From positions 1-44,675 of the forward strand of contig NZ_QOHR01000017.1 of NCBI RefSeq assembly GCF_003385555.1: DNA of 44,675 bases, written 5' to 3'. Under the pieces are notes generated by a model. The model was not told where the DNA came from, did not search any database, and worked only from the letters and a program-made list of their open reading frames with translations. Each line of letters starts with the position of its first letter. The stretch's first letter is position 1. The DNA comes from Rhodosalinus sediminis. Lineage in GTDB: Bacteria > Pseudomonadota > Alphaproteobacteria > Rhodobacterales > Rhodobacteraceae. Positions 37,372 to 44,661 of the stretch are shown one piece after another. Both the position numbers and the translations under genes were made by a program.

Positions 37372-38673
37372 TCAGGTGACGGCGCGCAACTGTTGCCGCG
37401 GCGCCGCGGTCCCGGCCTTGAGCGCGTCGTAGGGATCCTCGGGGGCGAGGATCATGTCCACCACCTGCCGCAACAGCTGCCGGCGCCCACGCGCGGAGTA
37501 ATAACCGCCGGGCACTTGGCTCGTCTCGAGAAGGTAGCGCCGGAACTCCCGGTAGGCGCGGGCGTCGGGGCGCACCGGCCGGCGGAAGAACTCGGGCAGG
37601 GGCTGCTCGGAGACGAACTCGGGCTTGGCGTAGACGGCGCGGCCGAAGCAGCGCAGCGGCAGACCCCGCCAGAGCGCCTGCTGCCCGGCGGTGGAATTGA
37701 CGGTGACCGCGCTGCGCGCCTCGTCGAGGAGCCGGGCGAGCTTGCCGCCGCGGACGTAGTGCAGGCGGTCCTCGATCCCGTGGGACCGCGCGAGACGGGA
37801 GAGGGTGCGGCGCACCTGCGCGCGCCCGTCCTCGAGCGGGTGATCCTTCACGACCAGGTGGTGATGGCGCGGCGCGCCGGCGGCGAAGCCGGAGAGTACC
37901 AGATCGAGGAACTCCGCGGTGCTGGCGAAGGGCGAGTGGCTCTGGAAGGCGCTGTCGTGCTCGAGCTGCAGAAGCACGAGGTGATAGGGAAAGCCCCCGC
38001 CGCGCACCCGCCGTGTGGCGAGCGCGCGCTCGGCGCGCAGCGCGGGCATCGTCAGGAGCCGCTTCAGGTAGAGGCGGAACTCCTGCCCGACGTCGAGCGC
38101 GCGATGCGGGCGAAAGCCCCGGTAGGCGCCGTTCCGCAGCAGGACGTGGAAATGGTAGAGCGCGCCGTAGAAGACGTGCTGGCGCGTGTCGCCCCAGTGC
38201 GCGGGCGGCAGCGGATCGTCCGGGTCCGACAGCGCGAGGGCGGCCTGCATCTCGGCCACGCTCATCTCCATCAGCCGGGAGTTGCCGTTGGAGCCGCCGC
38301 GCTCGTAGGTGACCCACCAGGGCCGGAGGTAGCCCTCCTCGAAGACGTGCACGGTGAGGCCGCGCGCCCGGGCGGCGGCGACGGCGGCGGCGTGCACCGG
38401 CCGCGTATCGCCGTAAAGGACGAGGTCGGTCACGCCCTGCGCGTCGAGAAGCGCGGCGAGGCGATCCGGCCAGTCCTCGGGCGCCGCGCGATAGGGGATG
38501 TAGCGCGCGCGGTCGGACCAGAAGGCCGCGTCGCCCGCGTTGAAGCCCACCCGCCAGACCGTCGCGCCCGCGCGGCGCAGCATGGCCCCGAGCGCGTCGA
38601 AGAAGGGCCCGTGCGGCCCCTGGAGGAAGAGAAACACCCTGCCGTCGCCGGTCGCGGTGGTCATCGGTCGCAT
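37372..38673 (-). CDS. kpsS: Capsule beta-Kdo glycosyltransferase KpsS
   Basis: A 433-aa cytoplasmic protein of the KpsS/LipB family, which adds the first Kdo to the lipid anchor of capsule polysaccharide. VFLFLQGPHGPFFDAL at the N-terminus, FEEGYLRPWWVTYERGG, the pair HHHLVVKDHPLEDG and SAVTVNSTAGQQALWRGLPL are family hallmarks. The ATG at 38673 is used; an ATG nine bases later is equally plausible. It heads the operon and is divergent from ribE with 82 bp between. Confidence 0.92.
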   Translation of the reverse strand: MRPMTTATGDGRVFLFLQGPHGPFFDALGAMLRRAGATVWRVGFNAGDAAFWSDRARYIPYRAAPEDWPDRLAALLDAQGVTDLVLYGDTRPVHAAAVAAARARGLTVHVFEEGYLRPWWVTYERGGSNGNSRLMEMSVAEMQAALALSDPDDPLPPAHWGDTRQHVFYGALYHFHVLLRNGAYRGFRPHRALDVGQEFRLYLKRLLTMPALRAERALATRRVRGGGFPYHLVLLQLEHDSAFQSHSPFASTAEFLDLVLSGFAAGAPRHHHLVVKDHPLEDGRAQVRRTLSRLARSHGIEDRLHYVRGGKLARLLDEARSAVTVNSTAGQQALWRGLPLRCFGRAVYAKPEFVSEQPLPEFFRRPVRPDARAYREFRRYLLETSQVPGGYYSARGRRQLLRQVVDMILAPEDPYDALKAGTAAPRQQLRAVT

Positions 38674-38755
38674 CGCCCTTACATCTCCCCGCTCGGGTAG
38701 GATAGGAACGCGCCGAAATTATGACCGCCCGAAGGGGCGAAAGGGAGAGCAGGGC

Positions 38756-39343
38756 ATGTTCACGGGCATCGTCACCGATCTGGGCGAAATCCGCAGCCTC
38801 GAGCGCCGCGGCGACACCCGCGCGCGGATCGCCACGGGCTACGACACGGGCACCATCGAGATCGGCGCCTCCATCGCCTGCGACGGCGTGTGCCTGACGG
38901 TGGTGGCGCTCGGGCCCGACTGGTTCGAGGTGGACTACTCCGCCGAGACGCTGTCCAAGACGAACCTCGGGCACTGGACGCCGGGCAAGCGCGTCAACCT
39001 CGAGCGCGCGCTGAAGGTCGGCGACGAGCTCGGCGGGCACATCGTCTCGGGCCACGTCGACGGCGTGGCTGAGGTCGTGGCGGTCGAGGAGGAGGGCGAC
39101 AGCACCCGCGTCACCTTCCGCGCGCCGGAGGGGCTGGCGAAGTTCATCGCGCCCAAGGGCTCGGTCGCGCTGAACGGTACCTCGCTCACCGTGAACGACG
39201 TCGCGGGGCGCGACTTCGGCGTGAACTTCATCCCGCATACCAAGGAGGTGACGACCTGGGGCGAGGTGGCGCCGGGCGATGCCGTCAACCTCGAGATCGA
39301 CACGCTCGCCCGCTACGTCGCGCGGCTCGCCGAGGCCGGCTGA
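38756..39343 (+). CDS. ribE: Riboflavin synthase alpha chain RibE
   Basis: A 195-aa enzyme that joins two lumazine molecules into riboflavin. MFTGIVTDLGEI is the canonical N-terminus; the fold is a tandem duplication with SIACDGVCLTVV and SVALNGTSLTVND, each followed by the conserved GGHIVSGHVDG and NFIPHT regions. AAGGGAGA precedes the ATG. It stands alone between the capsule operon and the repeat at 39366-39501; no FMN riboswitch is visible in the 82-bp gap upstream. Confidence 0.97.
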   Translation: MFTGIVTDLGEIRSLERRGDTRARIATGYDTGTIEIGASIACDGVCLTVVALGPDWFEVDYSAETLSKTNLGHWTPGKRVNLERALKVGDELGGHIVSGHVDGVAEVVAVEEEGDSTRVTFRAPEGLAKFIAPKGSVALNGTSLTVNDVAGRDFGVNFIPHTKEVTTWGEVAPGDAVNLEIDTLARYVARLAEAG

Positions 39344-39365
39344 CGCGCGCGACGGCCGGCCGGAG

Positions 39366-39501
39366 CAGGGGGGCTGTCTGCCCCCCTCGGCGGCTGCGCC
39401 GCCTCACCCCCCGAGAGTATTTGGGCCAAGATGATGGGGTGTGTAGGCTCCATCATCTTGGCGAAAATACTCCGGGGAGCGCGAGGGGCAGAGCCCCTCG
39501 C
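39366..39501. repeat. Composite palindromic repeat, two units head to head (element 3)
   Basis: Hairpins GGGGGGC/GCCCCCC (39368-39386), GGCGGC-TGC-GCCGCC (39389-39403) and GCGAGGGGC-AGA-GCCCCTCGC (39481-39501) flank a long inverted repeat with arms at 39406-39437 and 39449-39476. The arms carry GAGTATTT/AAATACTC and CCAAGATGATG/CATCATCTTGG, as in the other elements. It fills the gap between ribE and the convergent soxR-type gene. Confidence 0.78.
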
Positions 39502-39551
39502 CCGTATCCGCGGGCGCAGGTGGCGACCTTCCGCGCCTTCGACGGGCCGCG

Positions 39552-39890
39552 TCAGGGCTCGTCGCGGCAGAAGAGGTCGTAGACCGTCTCCAGCATCTTC
39601 CGGGGGCGATCGTCGGCGAGGCGGTAGTAGATGGTCTTGCCGTCGCGGCGGGGCACCACGAGGCCCTCGAGGCGCAGGCGCGAGAGTTGCTGCGACACGG
39701 CCGCCTGGCGGGCCGAGAGCAGCTCCTCGAGCTCGGTCACCGACTTTTCGCCGGTGACCAAGTGACAGAGGATCATCAGCCGGCCCTCGTGGCTGATCGC
39801 CTTGAGGAAGGCCGAGGCGGTCTCGGCCTTGTCGACGATTCGGTCGAGCTCGGCTTCCGTCATGCCGGGGTCGATGACGGGCAATGCCAT
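39552..39890 (-). CDS. soxR: ArsR-family repressor, SoxR/SqrR/BigR type
   Basis: A 112-aa winged-helix repressor. The recognition helix is in ARQAAVSQQLSRLRLEGLV. Cys42 (MILCHLV) and Cys108 (DLFCRDEP) occupy the positions of the two persulfide-sensing cysteines in BigR and SqrR, and no typical metal site is seen, so it should respond to sulfide or polysulfide and release the sox promoters. In Paracoccus the sox cluster repressor SoxR is of this type. It is the last gene of a minus-strand group with an HbpS-like gene and soxS. AGGAAAGG precedes the ATG. Confidence 0.9.
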   Translation of the reverse strand: MALPVIDPGMTEAELDRIVDKAETASAFLKAISHEGRLMILCHLVTGEKSVTELEELLSARQAAVSQQLSRLRLEGLVVPRRDGKTIYYRLADDRPRKMLETVYDLFCRDEP

Positions 39891-39934
39891 TGCGCGGGCC
39901 TTTCCTGCGGTGCTGATGTCTGCGGCGGCGGCGC

Positions 39935-40435
39935 TCAGAAGGCGATGTCCATCTCGATCGCGGCGATGCCCGCCTCGGCGCAGACGTCGTCGAGCGACGG
40001 GCTCGGCGCGCCGGAGACGCCGATACCGGCGACCACGTCGCCGTCGCCGGCGCGGATCATCATGCCGCCGCCGAGCGGCAGCGCCTGCGACAGGTGGCGG
40101 ATGCCGGAGGCCTCGGTGCCCGCCTCGGTCGCCTCGGCGAGTTCGGAGGTGGGCGTGCGGAAGCTCACCGCGGTCCAGGCCTTGCGCAGCGAGGTCTCGT
40201 GGACGTGGGCGCCGGCGAAGCGGTCGCGCACGAAGACCTGAGGCGTTCCGAAGCGGTCGGTGACGGTGACGCCGACCTGGTAGCCCTCGGCGCGGCAGTG
40301 CTCCAGCGCGGCGGTGGCGGCGCGCTGCGCCAGCTCGGGCGTGAGCGCGCGGAACTCCACGAAGGCGTCCTGCGCGAGCGCGGGCGCGGCGACGGTGCTC
40401 GCGCTGAGCGCGGCGGCGGCGAAAATCTTCTTCAT
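39935..40435 (-). CDS. Secreted HbpS/GlcG-family (DUF336) protein
   Basis: A 166-aa protein with a signal peptide (MKKIFAAAALSASTVAAPALAQ) and a GlcG/HbpS-type domain: LTPELAQRAATAALEHCRAEGYQVGVTVTDRFGTPQVFVRD, then KAWTAVSFRTPT and GIGVSGAPSPSLDDVCAEAGIAA. HbpS of Streptomyces binds haem and senses redox stress; other members bind cobalamin or small metabolites. Here it lies between soxS (four-base ATGA overlap) and the soxR-type gene, so it is probably coexpressed with them and may act in the periplasm with the haem proteins SoxX and SoxA. Its role there is unknown. Confidence 0.82.
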   Translation of the reverse strand: MKKIFAAAALSASTVAAPALAQDAFVEFRALTPELAQRAATAALEHCRAEGYQVGVTVTDRFGTPQVFVRDRFAGAHVHETSLRKAWTAVSFRTPTSELAEATEAGTEASGIRHLSQALPLGGGMMIRAGDGDVVAGIGVSGAPSPSLDDVCAEAGIAAIEMDIAF

Positions 40436-40821
40436 GTCCCTCCTCCCTCTGTGTCGTCTGCAGCGTCGGGGGCGTAGTCGGTGTGCTCTTCGAGCATCTG
40501 TCCGAGCAGGCCCCAGAAGAAATCCTCGCCCGGGTAGCCCTCGAGGCGGGCGATCTCCGCGCCGTTCTCGACGAGGACGAAGGTCGGCGTGAAGACCACC
40601 GGGCGGTCGAAGGTCATGCCCTCGGGCGGCGCCTCGCGCAGGCGCACGGTGGTCAGGGGCGCGAAGCGGCCCTCGTCGGTCTTGGGGTATTCCGGCGCGA
40701 CCTCGCGCATCCAGGCCTCGCAATAGGTGCAGCCGGGCTGTTCCACCATGACGAGGTCGGCCGCCTGCGCAGGCAGGGGCGCGAGCAGGGCGGCGGCGAG
40801 GAGCGCGCGGCGCATGGGCAT
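40432..40821 (-). CDS. soxS: Periplasmic thioredoxin-like protein SoxS
   Basis: A 129-aa secreted protein: signal peptide RRALLAAALLAPLPAQAA, then a thioredoxin-like fold with the CTYC active site (C31, C34) in EQPGCTYCEAW and the cis-Pro region VVFTPTFVLVENGAEIARLEGYPG. In Paracoccus SoxS reactivates the SoxYZ carrier and is needed for full thiosulfate oxidation. It is divergent from soxV, with an operator-like region between. GAGG lies three bases before the first ATG (40821); the ATG at 40815 is also well placed. Confidence 0.9.
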   Translation of the reverse strand: MPMRRALLAAALLAPLPAQAADLVMVEQPGCTYCEAWMREVAPEYPKTDEGRFAPLTTVRLREAPPEGMTFDRPVVFTPTFVLVENGAEIARLEGYPGEDFFWGLLGQMLEEHTDYAPDAADDTEGGGT

Positions 40822-40845
40822 CTGCCTCTTGATCGGACGGGCCGT

Positions 40846-40874
40846 TTCACTCAACGTAATATGAATACGTGAAT
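40846..40874. promoter_or_regulatory. Operator-like inverted repeat between soxS and soxV
   Basis: TTCAC (40846-40850) and GTGAA (40869-40873) flank a perfect ACGTA-N7-TACGT core (40854-40870). The right half CGTGAAT (40868-40874) is shared with the palindrome upstream of soxX. It lies in the 69-bp divergent region and is a likely second site for the soxR-type repressor. Confidence 0.5.
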
Positions 40875-40890
40875 GGCACAAGGAGCGGCC

Positions 40891-41628
40891 ATGCTGGAGA
40901 TTTCCTTCGCGGGCGCGGCGGCGGCGGGGCTCCTGTCGTTCTTCACGCCCTGCATCCTGCCGATGGTGCCGTTCTACCTGAGCTACATGGCCGGCGTCTC
41001 GATGCAGGAGCTGCGCGGCGACGGGGCGATCGCGCCGGGGGCGCAGCGCCGGCTCGTGATCTCGGCCGTCGCCTTCGCGCTCGGCGTGACGACGATCTTC
41101 GTGCTGCTCGGCATGGGCGCGACCGCGGTGGGCGAGGCCTTCGCCGCCTGGCGCGAGCCGCTGCGCTACGTCGCGGCGGCGGTGCTCGCGGTCTTCGGGC
41201 TGCATTTCCTCGGGGTGCTGCGCATCGGCTTTCTCTACCGCGAGGCCAAGATCGAGAGCACGGCGGAGCCCTCGACGCTCTTCGGCGCCTACGTCATGGG
41301 GCTCGCCTTCGGCTTCGGCTGGACGCCCTGCGTGGGCCCGGCGCTCGCCTCGATCCTGATGATCGCGAGCGGCATGGGCGACATCGCGCGGGGCGGGCTG
41401 CTTCTGATGGTTTACGGGCTGGCGATGACGGCGCCCTTCGTGGTGGCGGCCTTCTTCGCGCGACCGTTCCTCGGCTGGGTGCAGCGCCATCGCGGCCTGA
41501 TGCGCCACGTCGAGACGGCGCTCGGCGGGATGCTTCTGCTCTTCGCGGCGCTGATCGCGACGGACATGGTCAACGTCATCGCCAACTGGATGATCGAGGT
41601 GGCGCCCGGCTTCACCCGCCTCGGCTGA
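40891..41628 (+). CDS. soxV: Thiol-disulfide transporter SoxV (CcdA family)
   Basis: A 245-aa integral membrane protein with six predicted helices that passes electrons from cytoplasmic thioredoxin to periplasmic SoxW. The paired active cysteines are C21 (FFTPCILPMVP) and C147 (GWTPCVGPAL), the CcdA signature. I chose the ATG at 40891 because AAGGAG lies 5-6 bases upstream; an ATG at 40873 precedes that site. soxW follows after 24 bp. Confidence 0.93.
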   Translation: MLEISFAGAAAAGLLSFFTPCILPMVPFYLSYMAGVSMQELRGDGAIAPGAQRRLVISAVAFALGVTTIFVLLGMGATAVGEAFAAWREPLRYVAAAVLAVFGLHFLGVLRIGFLYREAKIESTAEPSTLFGAYVMGLAFGFGWTPCVGPALASILMIASGMGDIARGGLLLMVYGLAMTAPFVVAAFFARPFLGWVQRHRGLMRHVETALGGMLLLFAALIATDMVNVIANWMIEVAPGFTRLG

Positions 41629-41652
41629 GACCGTCACAGGGAGGAGAGAACC

Positions 41653-42246
41653 ATGACCGGATGGACGAGACGCGCGATTCTCGGGATCGCGGCGGCGGCG
41701 GCGCTGGCCCTGCCCGCGGGCGCGGAGACGCGGATGGGCGACGACGGGCTGCACAAGGCGCCCTGGATGGCGCAGACCTTCATGGACCTGCGCGGCGACC
41801 TCGCGGAGGCGCGCGCGCAGGGCAAGCGCTTCGCCATCATCTTCGAGCAGCGCGGCTGCATCTACTGCAAGAAGATGCACGAGGAGGTCTTCCCGCGCCC
41901 CGAGATCGCCGACTACATTGAGGAGAACTTCTTCGTCGTGCAGCTCAACCTGCACGGCGACCTGGAGGTCACCGACTTCGACGGCGAGGTGCTGCCCGAG
42001 AAGGCGATGGCGCGGAAGTGGGGGATTCTCTTCACCCCGACGCTGATGTTCTTCCCCGAGGAGGTGCCCGAGGACACGAGCGCGCCGGAGGCGGCGGTGG
42101 CCACGATGCCGGGCGCCTTCGGCTGGCAGACGACGCTCGACCTGCTGACCTGGGTCAAGGAAAAGCGCTACGCCATGGACACCGACGAGGACTTCCAGCG
42201 CTACCACGCCCGCCGCATCCGCGAGCGCGCGGAGGGCGCCGACTGA
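41653..42246 (+). CDS. soxW: Periplasmic thioredoxin SoxW
   Basis: A 197-aa secreted thioredoxin-like protein reduced by SoxV. Signal peptide RRAILGIAAAAALALPAGA, then IFEQRGCIYCKKMHEEVF with C69/C72 and the cis-Pro region ILFTPTLMFFPEE. It keeps the sox carrier and cytochromes in the right redox state. GGGAGGAG precedes the ATG. It ends 123 bp before soxX, and a regulatory palindrome and promoter lie in that gap. Confidence 0.92.
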   Translation: MTGWTRRAILGIAAAAALALPAGAETRMGDDGLHKAPWMAQTFMDLRGDLAEARAQGKRFAIIFEQRGCIYCKKMHEEVFPRPEIADYIEENFFVVQLNLHGDLEVTDFDGEVLPEKAMARKWGILFTPTLMFFPEEVPEDTSAPEAAVATMPGAFGWQTTLDLLTWVKEKRYAMDTDEDFQRYHARRIRERAEGAD

Positions 42247-42270
42247 GGTCATGCCGCGACGCAGCATGTT

Positions 42271-42286
42271 ATTCACATCCGTGAAT
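42271..42286. promoter_or_regulatory. Palindromic operator upstream of soxX (SqrR/SoxR type)
   Basis: ATTCAC-ATCC-GTGAAT is a 16-bp palindrome that fits ATTC-N8-GAAT, the site I recall for the related repressor SqrR. It lies 11 bp upstream of the -35 box of the soxX promoter. Confidence 0.6.
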
Positions 42287-42297
42287 TCGTTGTTGCG

Positions 42298-42326
42298 TTG
42301 CGACACTATGTCGCCTACGGTATACA
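42298..42326 (+). promoter_or_regulatory. soxX promoter
   Basis: TTGCGA (42298-42303), 17 bp, TATACA (42321-42326); predicted start near 42333, 37 bases before the soxX ATG. The spacer contains a second perfect inverted repeat, CGACA-CTA-TGTCG (42301-42313), so a regulator could also act inside the promoter. Confidence 0.6.
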
Positions 42327-42369
42327 AAGCGAGCGGTCGGCGACGGACCGGCAAGCCAAGGGAGGATTC

Positions 42370-42858
42370 ATGAAACAGACCGCAACCATCCTTGCGAGCT
42401 GCGTCATCGCGCTGGCCGGCGCGGCGCAGGCCGACGAGGGGGCCTACGCGCAGGAGATCAGCTTCGGCGAATACGGCGGCGTCGCCGAGCCGCTGACCGA
42501 CACGCCCGGCGACCCCGAGCGCGGCGCGGAGATCATGGTGACCAAGTCGGAGGGCAACTGCATCTCCTGCCACATGGTCAGCGCGCTGGATTTCGCGCCC
42601 TTCCACGGCGAGGTCGGCCCGCCGCTCGACGGCGTCGCGGATCGCTGGGACGAGGCGCAGCTGCGCGGTCTGCTCGTCGACGCGAAACAGACCTACCCGG
42701 GCACGATCATGCCGGCCTACTTCAAGACCTCCGGCTACGTCCGTCCCGGGCAGGCGTTCACCAAGAAGCCGGCGGAGGAGCCGCTGCCGCCCCTGCTTTC
42801 GGCGCAGGACATCGAGGATGTGGTCGCGTTCCTGTCCACCCTGCACTGGGAAGACTGA
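42370..42858 (+). CDS. soxX: Cytochrome c SoxX
   Basis: A 162-aa periplasmic monohaem cytochrome that pairs with SoxA to attach thiosulfate to the SoxY carrier. Signal peptide KQTATILASCVIALAGAAQA; the haem motif is C64-I-S-C67-H68, and the distal ligand is probably the Met in GTIMPAYF. VGPPLDGVADRW and EDVVAFLSTL are typical. GGGAGGA precedes the ATG. First gene of soxXYZA. Confidence 0.96.
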   Translation: MKQTATILASCVIALAGAAQADEGAYAQEISFGEYGGVAEPLTDTPGDPERGAEIMVTKSEGNCISCHMVSALDFAPFHGEVGPPLDGVADRWDEAQLRGLLVDAKQTYPGTIMPAYFKTSGYVRPGQAFTKKPAEEPLPPLLSAQDIEDVVAFLSTLHWED

Positions 42859-42913
42859 CGCGATCGCGCGCCCCGGACACCGATGCCCGGAACCCATGAA
42901 GGAGAGGATCGAG

Positions 42914-43333
42914 ATGGATTTCACCAGACGTGAGACACTGGCGCTCGGCGCCGGCGCGGCGGCCCTGACGCTGCTGCCGGTCGGCGCTTCGGCGGCCACC
43001 GTTGACGAGCTCGTCAACGAATTCACCGGCGGCGCGGACGTCGCCGAGGGCGGCGTGACGCTCGACGCGCCCGAGATCGCGGAGAACGGCAACACCGTGC
43101 CGATCAGCGTCTCGGCCGAGGGTGCGGCGTCGATCATGGTGCTCGCGGCCGGCAACCCGACGCCGCCCGTGGCCACCTTCAACTTCGGCCCGCTCGCTGG
43201 CTCGTCGAGCGCGAGCACGCGCATCCGCCTCGCCGGCACGCAGGACGTGATCGCCGTGGCGAAGATGGCCGACGGCAGCTTCGCGCGCACCTCCAAGGAA
43301 GTGAAAGTCACCATCGGCGGCTGCGGCGGCTGA
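42914..43333 (+). CDS. soxY: Sulfur carrier subunit SoxY
   Basis: A 139-aa periplasmic protein on whose C-terminal cysteine the sulfur intermediates are carried. The last residues IGGCGG are the swinging-arm motif. The N-terminus has a twin-arginine signal (TRRETLALGAGAAALTLLP), so it is exported folded, probably with SoxZ. The start is the ATG at 42914 with AAGGAGAGG upstream rather than an ATG at 42896. Confidence 0.97.
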   Translation: MDFTRRETLALGAGAAALTLLPVGASAATVDELVNEFTGGADVAEGGVTLDAPEIAENGNTVPISVSAEGAASIMVLAAGNPTPPVATFNFGPLAGSSSASTRIRLAGTQDVIAVAKMADGSFARTSKEVKVTIGGCGG

Positions 43334-43353
43334 GAGAACAGGAGGACACGACC

Positions 43354-43680
43354 ATGGACAACGTCAGACCCCGCGTCCGCACGCCGCGCTCCGCCTCCGC
43401 AGGCGACGTGGCGACGATCAAGACGCTCATCAGCCACCCGATGGAATCGGGTCAGCGCAAGGACAGCCAGGGCAACACCATCCCGCGGCAGATCATCAAT
43501 CGCTTCACCTGCGACTTCAACGGCGAGAACGTGATCGACGTGACGATGGAGCCCGCGATCTCCACGAACCCCTACTTCGAGTTCGAGGTTAAGATCCCGG
43601 AATCGGGCGATTTCCAGTTCACCTGGTACGACGACGACGGCTCCGTCTACGAAGAGACCAAGTCCGTCGAGGTGAGCTGA
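43354..43680 (+). CDS. soxZ: Sulfur carrier subunit SoxZ
   Basis: A 108-aa immunoglobulin-like partner of SoxY. VRTPRSASAGDVATIKTLISHPMESGQRKD and NPYFEFEVKIPESGDFQFTWYDDDG are family hallmarks. It has no signal peptide and is thought to be carried out with SoxY by the Tat system. CAGGAGGA precedes the ATG. An 84-bp gap with a strong hairpin separates it from soxA. Confidence 0.97.
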   Translation: MDNVRPRVRTPRSASAGDVATIKTLISHPMESGQRKDSQGNTIPRQIINRFTCDFNGENVIDVTMEPAISTNPYFEFEVKIPESGDFQFTWYDDDGSVYEETKSVEVS

Positions 43681-43717
43681 GCCAAGCGCCGGGCCGCACC
43701 CGCGCCCCAAGGCAGAT

Positions 43718-43746
43718 CCGCCCCGCGCGTCCGTCGCGCGGGGCGG
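43718..43746 (+). other. Strong hairpin between soxZ and soxA
   Basis: A 12-bp perfect stem (43718-43729 with 43735-43746) and five-base loop lie 18 bases before the soxA ATG. There is no T tract. It probably protects the soxYZ messenger from 3' decay or sets different levels of soxYZ and soxA. Confidence 0.65.
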
Positions 43747-43764
43747 CCCCAAGGGAGGAAGCGA

Positions 43765-44610
43765 ATGAAATTCAACACAATGACGGCCGCCGCGGCGCTC
43801 GCTCTCGTGACGCCGGCGATGCTGGCCGCGAACCCGGACGCCAAGCTCGTGGTCAACGGCCAGATCGAGATGACGACCGAGACCGAGGCGCCCGAGCATC
43901 TCGACGGCCTGCGCACCATCCGCTCCGGCTGGACCTTCCGCACGGAAGAGACCCAGTCGCTGCAGATGGACGACTTCGACAACCCGGCGATGATCTACGT
44001 CGACGAGGCGCGGGACGCCTGGTACGCGAAGGACGGCGCCGCCGATCAGTCCTGCGCGAGCTGCCACGAGGACCCGGAGTCGCTCGAAGGGCTGCGCGCC
44101 GAGCTTCCCAAGTGGAACGAGGAGGCGGGCAAAGTCTACACGGCCGAGATGTACGTCAACGAGTGCCGGACCGAGCGCATGGAGGCCGAGCCCTGGGGCT
44201 GGGACAGCCAGGAGATGAAGAACATGACGGCGCTCATCTCCTCCGTCTCGCGCGGCATGACGGTGGACGTGCAGATCGACGGCCCCGTGCGCGAGACCTG
44301 GGAGCGGGGCAAGGAGATCTACTACACCCGCTACGGCCAGCTCGAGCTCGCCTGCGCGACGTGTCACGAAGAAAACTACGACATGAATATCCGCGCTGAC
44401 CACCTGAGCCAGGGGCACATCAACGGCTTCCCGACCTACCGGCTCAAGCAGGCGAACCTCGTGTCGATGCACAACCGCTTCAACGGCTGCATCCGGGACA
44501 CGCGCGGCGTGCCGTACGAGATCGGCAGCGAGGATTTCGTGGCGCTCGAGCTCTACGTCGCCTCGCGCGGCAACGGGCTTTCGGTCGAGGGACCGGCCGT
44601 CCGCAACTGA
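43765..44610 (+). CDS. soxA: Diheme cytochrome c SoxA
   Basis: The 281-aa catalytic subunit of SoxAX, which joins thiosulfate to SoxY. Signal peptide KFNTMTAAAALALVTPAMLA. The two haem motifs are C97-A-S-C-H101 and C197-A-T-C-H201; C134 (VNECRTE) and C242 (NGCIRDTRG) match the distal cysteine ligands, the latter being the persulfide active site in Rhodovulum SoxA. This is the two-haem form. GGGAGGA precedes the ATG. soxB would be expected next, beyond the window edge. Confidence 0.96.
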   Translation: MKFNTMTAAAALALVTPAMLAANPDAKLVVNGQIEMTTETEAPEHLDGLRTIRSGWTFRTEETQSLQMDDFDNPAMIYVDEARDAWYAKDGAADQSCASCHEDPESLEGLRAELPKWNEEAGKVYTAEMYVNECRTERMEAEPWGWDSQEMKNMTALISSVSRGMTVDVQIDGPVRETWERGKEIYYTRYGQLELACATCHEENYDMNIRADHLSQGHINGFPTYRLKQANLVSMHNRFNGCIRDTRGVPYEIGSEDFVALELYVASRGNGLSVEGPAVRN

Positions 44611-44637
44611 TCCGCATGACAGCACGACACGGCATAT

Positions 44638-44661
44638 CCCCTCCCGCCCAGGCGGGAGGGG
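44638..44661 (+). other. Hairpin after soxA
   Basis: CCCCTCCCGCC (44638-44648) pairs perfectly with GGCGGGAGGGG (44651-44661). There is no T tract, and soxB is expected downstream, so this is more likely an RNA-stabilising or partial termination element than the end of the operon. Confidence 0.5.

Noticed and set aside
38674-38755. FMN riboswitch upstream of ribE
   Set aside because: The gap is only 82 bp and lacks the conserved RFN element sequences.
40840-44625. Long minus-strand open frame opposite soxV to soxA
   Set aside because: The plus strand carries complete, well-recognised sox genes with ribosome-binding sites; the antisense frame has no domain.
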